Assembly: GCA_018136815.1 (NCBI GenBank) | Contig: CM030939.1 | Location: forward strand, 3,775,419-3,839,418 | DNA: 64,000 nt | Direction of reading: 5' to 3' | Origin: Isochrysis galbana | Lineage: Eukaryota > Haptophyta > Isochrysidales > Isochrysidaceae | Shown here: piece after piece, positions 10,989 through 20,135 of the stretch | Position numbering within the stretch: position 1 is the first letter of the stretch | Layout of the letters: each line of letters opens with the position of its first letter | Notes under the pieces: generated by a model | What the model saw: the letters and a program-made list of their open reading frames with translations, nothing else | Databases searched by the model: none | What the model was told of the DNA's origin: nothing | Position numbers and translations under genes: made by a program

Positions 10989-11191
10989 CACGGCGCTGCA
11001 TCGGGCGGGAATCAAAATGCCGAATGTAGCTTAGATATAAAGGAACCGATCACCCCGCGGGCGCGACCGCCAATTCTTTACGGGTAGAGCGTGAGGGCGC
11101 TTGACGGAGGGGGGGAGGGGGGGGCGAATCGCACCATTTCTTGGCGAAGATTTTCGTCGCGTCAGGTAGCCCCCCCCCCCGAGCTTTTTTT
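10989..11191. repeat. Dispersed repeat, copy 2 (about 205 bp)
   Basis: This is the second copy of the block at 512-719; landmarks are gctgcatcgggcgggaatca, ttctttacgggtagag, cgcaccatttcttggcgaag and a run of C before gagctttt. Part of it is read in frame as the C-terminal tail of the minus-strand ORF at 11050-11988. Confidence 0.8.
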
Positions 11192-11988
11192 GGGGCATGA
11201 GTGAAATCAACCCGAGACGCAGAGCGAGGGGCGTAAGGGAGCGCCCCCACCGTAGTGCGAGGTGGGGCAGCCGAGTGAGGCGCTGACGGACGCGAAGTCG
11301 AAGGAGGAAGCGGCTTCGGCACCGGAGTGTCCGTCATCTCTTCCGCGGCCGTCGGAGTGGTGGAAGCCCGCAAGGCTATAACATGGGCGTTGAGGCCCGC
11401 TATCATCTCGAGAAGAGCAGTGTGCTCTCGGTCGCGCTTCTCGTCTCGAAGTTGTTGAGCTTCAATCGCGGACTGCATGTAGGCGAGGCGACCGGCCAAG
11501 AGGTCGGCGGCAGAGGGAGCCTCGCTCACGTGTTCCCAAGCGCTGTCTTCGAGGGGGTGGGCATGGGGGTCGAGCTTCGGGTAGCCCGAGGTCCCGAGGA
11601 AGGAGAGCTCTGCTCGCTCGCGGAATGGATCTACGAGCAACGGCTCGTCTGACGGAGCGGTGGATGGCGCCGCGGTGTTTGAAGGGTCTAGCGGAGGCTG
11701 CGGAGGCTCGGAGGAGCCGCCGGATCCGACGAAGTGGACCCCTTGTGGGCCAAAAGAGGTTCCCGCTGCTCCCATGGACAGAGGGGGAGCGGGACTGAGA
11801 GAGGGCGCGGTCGTAGGCGCCAAGGCGGAATTTGTGCTTGTCGAACACGCGATGACTATAGGCTCACAGGCAGAGGGCCGTTCGATCGAGCCGGCAGCTG
11901 ACGCGGTCGTAGAAGGTTCGTTGATTGTTGCTGGCGGGAAAATGTCTGATAGATCACAGTAAGAGTCGGGTCTGAGAGTGTCTGCCAT
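11050..11988 (-). mobile_element. Gag-like ORF of a probable LTR retroelement
   Basis: A 312-aa frame starting MADTLRPDSY at the ATG at 11988. It is rich in Pro, Ser, Ala and Thr, with a helical stretch in the middle (AGRLAYMQSAIEAQQLRDEK, continuing with charged residues) that looks like a short coiled coil. No zinc knuckle or protease is visible. Its last 40 or so residues come from the dispersed repeat at 10989-11191. The DNA just upstream (12190-12390) is shared with the tandem element at 61996-63396. Both facts favour a retroelement over a host gene. The gag call rests on context only; a host disordered protein is the alternative. Confidence 0.45.
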
Positions 11989-12400
11989 CGAGCACTACGA
12001 GCGATGAGGTAGACTGAAGGTCGGAGGAGGGCGACGCGTGGCGTCGGAGAGTAGAGACGAGGCTAGCTAGCGAGCTAGTGGAAGAGAGAGAGGATGAGAA
12101 TGAGAGCTTCTTAGGTCCGAGGTAGACACGAGAGACTACAACACAAGGACTCAAAAAGTCTGAGGGTACAGAACCGCACAAACTACACCAAACAGGGCGA
12201 AAACTAACCACACCTGGACGGACGGTCAGGCGTCGGCACCAGGGTGACTCAGCAACACGCAGACATGCGACAGAGGAGTCGGCACAACGAGGGCAGACCT
12301 CGCTGGGGAGCTACAACCGATGGGCGAGAGAAGACAGAAGACACTCATGGAACATTTGATGACATCGAGAGAAAGTAAGAGAAGAGGCGGTATACCAATC
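11989..12400 (-). repeat. Retroelement leader/LTR-like segment shared with the 62-63 kb tandem repeat
   Basis: The interval 12190-12395 is closely similar, in the same orientation, to 62225-62435 and 62925-63135. Shared phrases include ggcgaaaactaaccacacct, caggcgtcggcaccagggtg and ggaacatttgatgacatcga. The copy lies directly upstream of the gag-like ORF on the minus strand, as expected of a 5' leader or LTR end. Confidence 0.6.
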
Positions 12401-12937
12401 GACGAGACCTTGAGGCTTAAAATAACCCACAGATTAGAAGTAAAAGTCTGTCATCGTATGGAATACGACAACTTGAGGTTGCAGTCCCTCTCACGAGGCG
12501 CCTCCCCATGGTGAACACTAATTACTACAAACTTAAATTCATTGCGACCAATCCTGAGATGAGTGCTCCTTCCTCGTGCTAAGTGCGCCCGCCTTCTTTG
12601 CGCACTCACCATAGCCGACGGGGTGGGGGTGGGTGCTCTAGTGTCTATTGAAAGCGTAAGGGTAAGGAGCGTAACATTAGCACTTCTGGCAGCAGCAACA
12701 GCAACAATTAGCAACTATTATCTATCCTAGCGGAATACAGAGAAGTAATGGTCGCTTTAAGGGAGACACAGCAGAGCCCCCCCCCCCCCCCCCAACAAAG
12801 GCCTGCACTCAAGATAACACCGCGCATTAAAAGAGATTGACAAAAGCTAATGAGCAGGCGGCGGCCTTGACAAACAAAGGGAGTCCAGCGAGCGCGCGCG
12901 GGGGGATGGGGTGAGGGGGGTGGGGTGGGGGGAAGCC
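12401..12937. other. Intergenic, 3' flank of the methyltransferase-hydroxylase gene
   Basis: No gene is seen. Features are a C-run of about 17 nt at 12778-12794 and a GGGGTG-rich patch at 12900-12935, just beyond the stop codon of the minus-strand gene. Confidence 0.4.
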
Positions 12938-14773
12938 CTAGCGTAGGGCCTCTCGTAGACACCGCAGTGCTGCGTCGGCTGTTCGTCTCTCTAGCCTCTC
13001 ACTGCCGCGTGCAGACGGCTCGGGGCGAACGGAGAGTCGCGTCTGTGAGGGGTCTAGGTTGAACCATTGCTGCGCGATCCATTTGTGACCTTTGATCGAG
13101 GCTGCGCGGCCGGCGGCCGCAGCTCTGGGCGGACAGCCACCATGTACTGCGTCAAGGTCGATAGTGAGGTCGGGCCTGGCCGAGAAGAAGAGAATCGCAT
13201 CCCCCTGACGAGGGGAGATGCGCAGAACACGGGAGGGCCCGGGGCCGCAATACTTGTCGAGCCCCTTCCGCAACTCAGAATTCAATATCGCATCGCCCCC
13301 GGCAGCAGCCAGTTTCGACAGGTGCGGCAGGGGAGGATATCCGACCACTCCATTCGCATCCACTTCTACCCGAGGGAAGACCGTTTCCCCTCCTTCAAAA
13401 TCATCGCTGAGATACGTCAGGAGTGTGGCCACCCTCGGCACATTGCCAGCAGGATCGGCATCCAAATGCAGCCCGAAGCTCTCGCCGGGCGCGTACCGAG
13501 CAATCTGCGTGGGCTCGGCCATGGACAAGGGCAGCAGGGCAGCGTCGCTCCACCGACGACGAAGCGAAGAGAGAAGGGGCAGGGATGCATCCGCCTCTTC
13601 GGAAAACGTGAGAGACCATGATGTTCGGTAGGGCGAGTGCACTGACGCAGCCTCACTCGCACCACTCTGGCCCTGCCCGTCGATGGCCGAACCATCTGAG
13701 GCTGCGGTGGCTACGCCCACCTGGGACGGCTGCACGCGGGCGCTTGCGAGCTCGATGAGCTGCTCAGCCTCATTGCGACTTAGCATGTCTCGAAGCAGAT
13801 AGACGCGCGGCCGCTGCGAGAGCAACTGGACATGAGTATTGGTTGGAACGCCTCGCTCCGCAGGCCTGAGAGCTGTGAGTGGGCAGGAGTCCCAGCACGC
13901 GGTGCTCAGGAGGTGAGTCTGCGTGTCCCATGGGCAACTAATCTCGCGAGCCGAGCAGCCTTTGCCCGAGTTTGCACCCCCCGCATCGCGCGTGGTGGCC
14001 AGGCAGGCTGCCACCAGCAAGGAGCCCAAAATTCCAGCCACCCCTACCAATGCTCTCACGCTCACTCGAATCCTCGACGCTCGCGGAAGCCGTAGCAAGA
14101 AGCACCTCACAGGGCCCTGTGGGCTAGATCTGAGCCTTCCAACATCTAGTTCAGTGCACTCAAGCCCCTCCGACGCGCAACACGCCAGGAATTCCGCTTC
14201 GACTTTCCCGTCCTCGGTGCGTTGCGTCTGTGCAACGATGGCGATTGGTGCCAAGGCCCCTGTGTGTGCAGGCGCGCGGCGGAGCAGCGAGGCGATGGTA
14301 GCGGCAAGACAGGGTGCCATCTGGCCATAGACCGAGTTCAGACAATCGCTAGCGAGTACGACGTCAGCTCCGCCGACGGCGGGGCGGAGCGGCTCAGTCC
14401 AGTCGAGCACGTCGCACTCGACACTCGCTCCGCTGAGCAGCTGCCTGTTCTTCTGGATGGTGGCTGTGAGCGCTGGAAGCACTTGCTCCGTATCGGTACA
14501 GACCACCCGCCTCGCCCCGAGTGCGGCGGCCGCCAGCCCACACGCGCCCGTCCCGGCTCCCAGCTCTATGAGCCTGCCGCAGCTCGACAGCCGAGAGCGC
14601 CAACGCCTCCTCGCGAGCAACGAGGCAAGCGCTTGGGCAGCGGGCCAGACCTGGACGGCGAGGAAGTGGTCGGAGAACAGCGGTACCACTTCATCCGGAG
14701 GAGACAGGTCGAGCGATGCCGTGCGCCAAAGGCCGGTGCGGACGGAGAGGCGGGCGCCAGCGTCCGTCGCCAT
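12938..14773 (-). CDS. Fusion protein: METTL21/FAM86-type methyltransferase, membrane helix, prolyl 4-hydroxylase
   Basis: The ATG at 14773 (MATDAG) gives 611 aa in one exon; the frame upstream runs into a repeat and looks untranslated. Residues 30-230 are a class I methyltransferase of the lysine-methyltransferase-like family 16: VWPAAQAL, then the SAM motif ELGAGTG at 70-76, the acidic D94 region and the post-II segment near ASDCL (141-145). Residues 240-258 are a hydrophobic helix. Residues 320-580 are a 2-oxoglutarate/Fe(II) prolyl 4-hydroxylase: iron ligands H436, D438 and H544, 2-oxoglutarate Lys at K564, with GGETVFP at 461-467. About ten residues are inserted between HGGCP and the lysine. 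Algal prolyl hydroxylases often start with a membrane anchor, so two formerly separate genes may have been joined, or an internal start may be used. Confidence 0.82.
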   Translation of the reverse strand: MATDAGARLSVRTGLWRTASLDLSPPDEVVPLFSDHFLAVQVWPAAQALASLLARRRWRSRLSSCGRLIELGAGTGACGLAAAALGARRVVCTDTEQVLPALTATIQKNRQLLSGASVECDVLDWTEPLRPAVGGADVVLASDCLNSVYGQMAPCLAATIASLLRRAPAHTGALAPIAIVAQTQRTEDGKVEAEFLACCASEGLECTELDVGRLRSSPQGPVRCFLLRLPRASRIRVSVRALVGVAGILGSLLVAACLATTRDAGGANSGKGCSAREISCPWDTQTHLLSTACWDSCPLTALRPAERGVPTNTHVQLLSQRPRVYLLRDMLSRNEAEQLIELASARVQPSQVGVATAASDGSAIDGQGQSGASEAASVHSPYRTSWSLTFSEEADASLPLLSSLRRRWSDAALLPLSMAEPTQIARYAPGESFGLHLDADPAGNVPRVATLLTYLSDDFEGGETVFPRVEVDANGVVGYPPLPHLSKLAAAGGDAILNSELRKGLDKYCGPGPSRVLRISPRQGDAILFFSARPDLTIDLDAVHGGCPPRAAAAGRAASIKGHKWIAQQWFNLDPSQTRLSVRPEPSARGSERLERRTADAALRCLREALR

Positions 14774-15250
14774 CGGCGCGGCGTCCGGGGGCGGAAGGCG
14801 GAAAGGGGGGGGAGGGAAGGGGGGAATAAATACCGTGAGGGGGAGGCGGAGGCTTGTTCCGTGTAAAGAAGATTCTCGGAGAGGAGGTAGAAGTCGGAGC
14901 CTACATGCGAAACACAGGAACGCCGTGTTTCCGTGTTTGTACAAAAGCCAAAAACAGCCGTGTTTCGCCGTGTTTCAAACAACCATGCACGTCCGTTGCC
15001 GCTGTCTTTTTCTTTTCTCTTCTGCTTTTGCTCTTCTATCTTCAATGTGGAATGGCATTGGCATTGGAATGGCAGCGTGTCGTTGCTCGTTGCTCGTTGG
15101 CATATATTTTGGGCTTTGATCTTTGATGACTCGCGGCAAGTGCGCCATTTATTTCGACGCATTTGGCGATCGGGCGCGCGTGAGAAAAAACGTTTTGATA
15201 TTCTCGCCACACACGCGGCCTCGCTTTCCTATTTATTTACATAGATCAAG
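14774..15250. other. Upstream flank of the fusion gene, with a short cgtgttt repeat element
   Basis: Positions about 14905-14990 carry repeated aacac/gtgttt units (gccgtgtttcgccgtgtttc, aaaagccaaaaacag). They recur in a longer form at about 49465-49645 and can pair with themselves. The rest shows nothing recognisable. The frame of the fusion gene remains open through part of this element. Confidence 0.5.
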
Positions 15251-15405
15251 GCTAGGAATCGCGATTAATAGGGTAGTTTTCAAAACTGCTGATTAGTAGT
15301 TTCAAAACTGCCGATGATTAATCGGAGGGGTTTTGAAACTGCCTATTAACTGCTTATTAACTGGTTGCCATCGGAGTTTTAAAACCCCTGATTAATAAGG
15401 TGATT
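15251..15405. repeat. Short degenerate repeats of ttttcaaaactg/gattaa
   Basis: A 150-bp AT-richer block repeats variants of gttttcaaaactgctgatta about four times (15275-15290, 15297-15315, 15330-15350, 15375-15395). Each unit is partly palindromic (agttttcaaaact). It abuts the 3' end of the gypsy pol fragment, so it may be element tail or a pre-existing minisatellite. Confidence 0.5.
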
Positions 15406-16550
15406 AACACTTAACAGACTCTGAGCCAGGCTCACGTACCGCTAGCGACGCTGGGCCGGCGAGTGGTTCGTCTTCGTGTTCCGGCTCCAGGGATGCTAGC
15501 CGGGAGAGCCCGTCAGCATCCTGATGAACAGCTCCTGGTTTATGTTCGACATCGAACCGGTACTCAGCCAACTTGAGAGCCCACCGAGTCAGCCGAGAGG
15601 CTGGCCCACCGGCTACTTGATCCTTCATGGTATGCAGCCATCGCAGCGCGGAGTGGTCGACGACTAACTTGAACCGACGCCCCCAAAGGTAGGGTCGCCA
15701 ATTTCGGATTGATTCCAAGGCAGCCAAGAGCTCAATCTCGGTCACCGTCCAATGGCGTTCGGCCGAGGTGAGACTGCGAGCGTAGTACCCAACGACTCGT
15801 TCACGGTTATCGTCTCCTAGCTGCGAGAGGATGCCGGCGATACCCAACTTGCTAGCCCCATCGGTCTTGACGATGAAGGGCCGATCATCCCTGGGTGGAG
15901 TCAAGACGGGCTCCGAGGTGATCGCTGTCTTGAGCTCTTGGATAGCTCGGCGACACTCCTCGGACTGGGACTCCTTTGCCACGTCGCAGCCCTTCCGCGT
16001 GAGGGCAGTAAGAGGAGCAGCCTTAGCGGCGAATTGGCGAATGAATCGACGATAGTAGGAGCAAAGGCCGAGGAAAGATCGAACCGCTTCCAAGGAGTTG
16101 ATGGATGACGGGTCGATGTCGGCGACAGCGACAGCTGCGACCTTCTTCGGGTGCATCTTGAGACCTTCCCTCGAGACAACGTGACCGAGGTACTCCGTAG
16201 AGGTGGCAAAGAAGACACACTTGGACATCTTGCAGGTCAGGCCGGCCCACTCTAGCCGCTCGAGAACTAGGTCTAGCCGGTGAAGCATTTGCTCGAACGA
16301 AGCCTGTGCCCTGGCCTCTTCGGAAGGACCCACGCCCGTTGACCAGATGCCCACATCATCGAGGTAAGGCATGCAGATCTCCCACGCTAGCGCACCGAGA
16401 ACGATGTCCATCAAGCGGCACATGTAGGAGGGGCCTGATTGGATGCCGAACGGTAGAAAGTTGAACTCGTATTTGCCGCGGTGGGTCGGGCAACCCCATT
16501 TGGGTGTCTGGACGGGGAACGAACGGCGAACGAAGGGCTGTGGGGCGGCG
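15404..16550 (-). mobile_element. Ty3/gypsy-type pol fragment: reverse transcriptase and RNase H
   Basis: The frame reads from about 16550 to the stop at 15404; the ATG at 16423 is internal to the domain. Visible parts are KYEFNFLPFGIQSGPSYMCR, the catalytic YLDD with its second aspartate, the thumb (TEYLGHVVSREGLKMHPKKV), then the RNase H-like half (KTDGASKLGIAGILSQ, ERHWTVTEIELLAALESIRN, VVDHSALRWL, DADGLSRL). This order, reverse transcriptase followed by RNase H with no spacer, is that of gypsy-like elements. The N-terminal fingers, protease and integrase are missing, so this is a dead fragment. Confidence 0.85.
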
Positions 16551-17535
16551 AGGCGCTCCTAGCGGCCCTAGTGTGTTGGGTTTTAAGAGATTGTTAGACC
16601 TACAAAGAACTCTTCCCTCAGGGAGGGAGCCTAGGCTGCTTGAGTGCAGCGACGCAGCGAACAACGACGGACAACGAAGCTGAGAACAACAGGATACACC
16701 GACTCACGAACACACCGGAATCATTCACCCAAACCAAGCAAATTATCAAGCAACCGCGACCCCAAATCACCGATAACTCAAACACGTCGCGAGAGACGGA
16801 GAGAGAGAGCGAGAGAGAGAGAGAGACTCCGCAGCGACGGCCGGAGCGTGTCTCCGTTGTAACTTCCCACGTAGCGGAGAGTCCGAAGGGGAGCGTCATG
16901 TCGCGCGACCACGGCGATCACTTTGGATACAGATCGCGACGAGATATCTTCACGACAGAGGAAATCTTGCCGTTGAGCGTGAACCTTCTAGACGCTTCTA
17001 ACGAACAACCCTGAGTAGCAACCAAAGGGAAGAAACACCAAAGGGGCCAAGGGCTTGCATGTAGCTTGCATCAAGGGGAAAGATTCCCTCACCTAGGAAG
17101 CGAACCTACACCGATCTCCAAGGGGAGATGGCAAATTAAACCTCAAATCTCGAGCGGCTAGAGCAACCGACTCGCTCGCCAAAACCTTGACCGAGAAGAA
17201 AGAAGCAAGGACCTACAAGCCAAGGGTAGCGGACCTAGGGAATGTGAGAGGAAGTTTCCGAACGCCAACGCGAACGCCAAACGCGGGAAGGCAACGAAAC
17301 CCTAACCAGGCCAAGCAGAACCTACGAAGAACAGGCCTGGACGACAACGAAAGTGAGCAAGTCCCAAGAAAGAACCGGAACCCAACAAGAAACAACAAGC
17401 CTTGCAAGAAGCTAAATAAGCACCCTGAAGGCGCCCCGAGAGCCTGAGACAAGCGCGCAGCGAGCGACAGGCGACCTGGCTCCTTTGAGTCAAGATTACC
17501 CGAAAGGAGGAAACCCGGAATCTAGACCTGACAGA
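16551..17535. other. Probable retroelement-derived DNA, no gene seen
   Basis: No domain is visible. The stretch 16560-17200 has an A-rich, low-T composition with agc/aac phrases and a GA tract (16795-16826) that faintly resembles the GA tract and gagatatctt motif of the 62-63 kb tandem unit. A role as an LTR or leader of the neighbouring gypsy element is possible but not shown. The 86-aa frame at 17187-17447 is highly basic and unrecognised. Confidence 0.3.
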
Positions 17536-17690
17536 CAGGCTAGAAGGAACGAAACGAGAACTCGAATTCTAGATCGCTAGGGACGAACCCTACCAACCTA
17601 GAAGTACCTGAGCTTCACCGTGTGGCCGCACGGCGAAGGACCTGAAGACAAGAGCCTGGAAATCGCATCATCTAGGATGAATGCGACAGC
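17536..17690 (+). repeat. Dispersed repeat, inverted relative to the copy at 43672-43828
   Basis: Shared phrases, read on the plus strand here, are ccctaccaacctagaagtac, cttcaccgtgtggccgcacg, gcgaaggacctgaag and gcatcatctaggatgaatgc. The copy at 43672-43828 is the reverse complement. Each copy is joined to a different repeat at its end, which indicates nested insertion or a composite element. Confidence 0.75.
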
Positions 17691-18115
17691 CTGCCCCCCG
17701 AGCTGTGCTCTCAGCCCCCCTGCAAGCCACCTGGGACTTGGGGACCTGAAAGGGTGGTCGCAGGGGCGCGCCATGGGCCCGAGCCGCAAGGAAGAGAGAG
17801 AGGAGAGAGGATGAAGAGGAAGAGGGAAGAGGGAGGGGGAGGGGAGGGGGGAGCGGCAGCTCTCCCCTCCGGCGCTAAGGTGTCTTTTTGCCCTGTTTAG
17901 GTAAAAGAAGACGGGGGGCGCCAGACTTATGACTTAGGAGAGAAGGGTCGCGGCTCGCCGCGGCCTAGTATCACTCGGACATCTGGCTCGTCGGGAGGGG
18001 GCGAACGGATCACCGTGGGGGGAGGTGGGGGGGGGGGGAGGCGAGCCACCGGACCCTTTCTGAGCCCTTCACCTCAATCCCCCTAGTAGTGCACGGGGGG
18101 AGCCGCCTGATGGCT
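17691..18115 (+). repeat. Composite dispersed repeat
   Basis: The segment 17691-17995 matches 7395-7640 plus 7845-7865. The segment 18003-18115 matches 33307-33412: gaacggatcaccg, a G-run, gcccttcacc, and agtagtgcacggggggagcc followed by gcctgatggc. Both joins show that the same modules occur in different combinations in this window. Confidence 0.7.
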
Positions 18116-19889
18116 GGGGGGGAAGGGTCGGGGGAGTGGGGGTGTAGCAATTATGCTATTATGCTACGTGTAAGTAGAGGTTCCATGCGCATGCGCCGCG
18201 AGTGCGGTGCAAGAATGTTGATAAGGTTAAGTGGAAGTAGTGGTACTAACGCTCAGATGTCTTATTATTATCATTTTGGCATGTCCAGATGCGTGCGCAC
18301 ACATTGTGAACACATTCGTCATGCACAATGCATTAGCTTTCATCGGTTATTTTTTACAAGCTTCAAGCTTTTGAACATGAAGAGGCCTCCCTACCGCTGA
18401 CCACACCACCATGCACGTCGCCACTACCGCACCCACCACAGCCATCGTTCCACGGGCCCCCGTCACTACCGTCACCCAGCTCATCCCCATCTCCGTCTTC
18501 CCCACCACTCCCTTAGCCCACGCCCCTGCCCTCCCCACTCCCGCCTCCCATGCTCCCCCCCCCTTCTCGTCTCTGCCCTCGCTGACTCAGTCAGTCTCCG
18601 CTCTCCCCCTCCCTCCTTGCCCCCGTCCTCCTTGCCCCCGTCCTCCTTGCCCCCGTCCTCCTTGCCCCCACCCTCGCCGCCGTCCCCACCGCCGCTCCCC
18701 TACTCCCCGAAGGCGCCATCCCTGTCACCTTCGCCGCCAGCACAGCCGCTGTCGCCACTCCCACTCCCACCTCTGCCGCTGCCATGGCCACTTGCTCGTG
18801 TCGCTCCTCCCATCCTCTCCCAACTTCGCCGATCCCATGAGCCACACCCCGCAAATCACCCCAGCCAACTGACCCAGCCTCCCTGTCCCCCTTGTCGAGG
18901 CTGGTAGCGCCCTTTCCCCCACAGCCCGCACCCTGGATGCCGCCACTGCGGCAACCCCACCACCTCCACTACCACTTCTGTGGCCTTCGCCGCGTCCACT
19001 CTCTTCCCCTCCACCGCCGCGAACGGCTGCGCTACCGCCGCCACTCAAGTCAACCTTTCCTCAGCTCCCCCTCCTCCGTCGCCCCCGCATCCCCTACTGC
19101 CGTCTTCACCACCCTCGCCTCCACCGCCCTTGTCTCCGCTCCTTTTTGCCTTGGCCACTACCACCACCGCCACCACTACTGACTTCATTCCCTCCGCCAC
19201 CGCCCCCTCACTCCCCGCCATCTCCACCGCCTCCGCCGTCAGCGCCCCAGTTCTCACCAGCATCATCTTTACCGCCGCTGCCGCCGCCGCCAACGTCTCT
19301 GCTCCCTCACCTGCTGCCGCCACCGCCACCGCCACCCAACCTATTCCCTGTCGCTCCTCCCACCTCACCCTCTCCTTCGCTGACCCTTGCCGGGCCCGGC
19401 CCACAGCTCCGGCCGACCAGCCGAGCCCCCCTGACCCCCTTAGTGAGGCTAGTCGCGCCCTCCCTCGCAACGCCCCCGCCCTGCCCGTCGTTGCCCCTCC
19501 GCTGCCCTGCGCCTCCGACGCCTCCACTCGTCATCCTGCCGATTACCCAACCCCACTGGTGAGGATGGTCGCGCAGCCGACGAGGCTGGAGCCGCGCAGC
19601 CCACCTCGCCTCGCGCCTCCCTCCCCTCTCCGACGCTCACCCTCTCTCCACCTCCTCGTCACTGCGCTCCGCGGCCTCCTCTGACCACCGTCGCATTGAG
19701 CCGGGGGAGGGGTGAAGATGGGGGCCGACCCATCTCCCACCGCCGTCGCCGTTACGTGCCTCTCCTTTCTCTTTTCCCGTCTTCCCATCTTGTTCTCTTG
19801 GTTTCTTATTTTTGCTTTTGTGGTTGTGCTATACTATTTTGGTCCCCTTAACGCTTGATTGCGCTAAGACGCTACGACCAATGGACTAA
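18116..19889. other. Pyrimidine-rich, proline-coding low-complexity region
   Basis: From about 18400 to 19700 the plus strand is C-rich and almost T/C-only in places. It contains a 15-bp tandem (ttgcccccgtcctcc, about 3.5 copies, 18616-18670). Two frames stay open (18411-18872 and 18980-19684) and read as Pro/Ser/Ala/Thr-rich protein with no domain. The minus strand is equally open. I do not call a gene, though a disordered proline-rich protein cannot be excluded. The last 180 bases are the upstream flank of the dynein gene. Confidence 0.4.
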
Positions 19890-20135
19890 TTGTATAATCT
19901 CTCTCTCAGGCTCTCTCCCCCCCCCTTCTCCCCTCCAAAAACAAAACATCAAAACAAAACGCCGGGCCCCTCCGCCCCCCTCAACTGTTATCGAGTGCCT
20001 CCGCCCCTCTCGCCCCCCCCCTTCACCTCTCCCCTCGCCCGCTGCGCGACAAGAGGCTCTCTCCCCTCCCCTCCCCTCTCTCCCTCCCTCCCTCTCTCCC
20101 TCCCTCCCTCCCCCTTCCCTTCTCTCTCCTCCACG

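Noticed and set aside
18411-19684. Two plus-strand genes for proline-rich proteins
   Set aside because: Open frames are expected by chance in such C/T-biased DNA, they shift frame at about 18900, and no domain or clear start context supports them.
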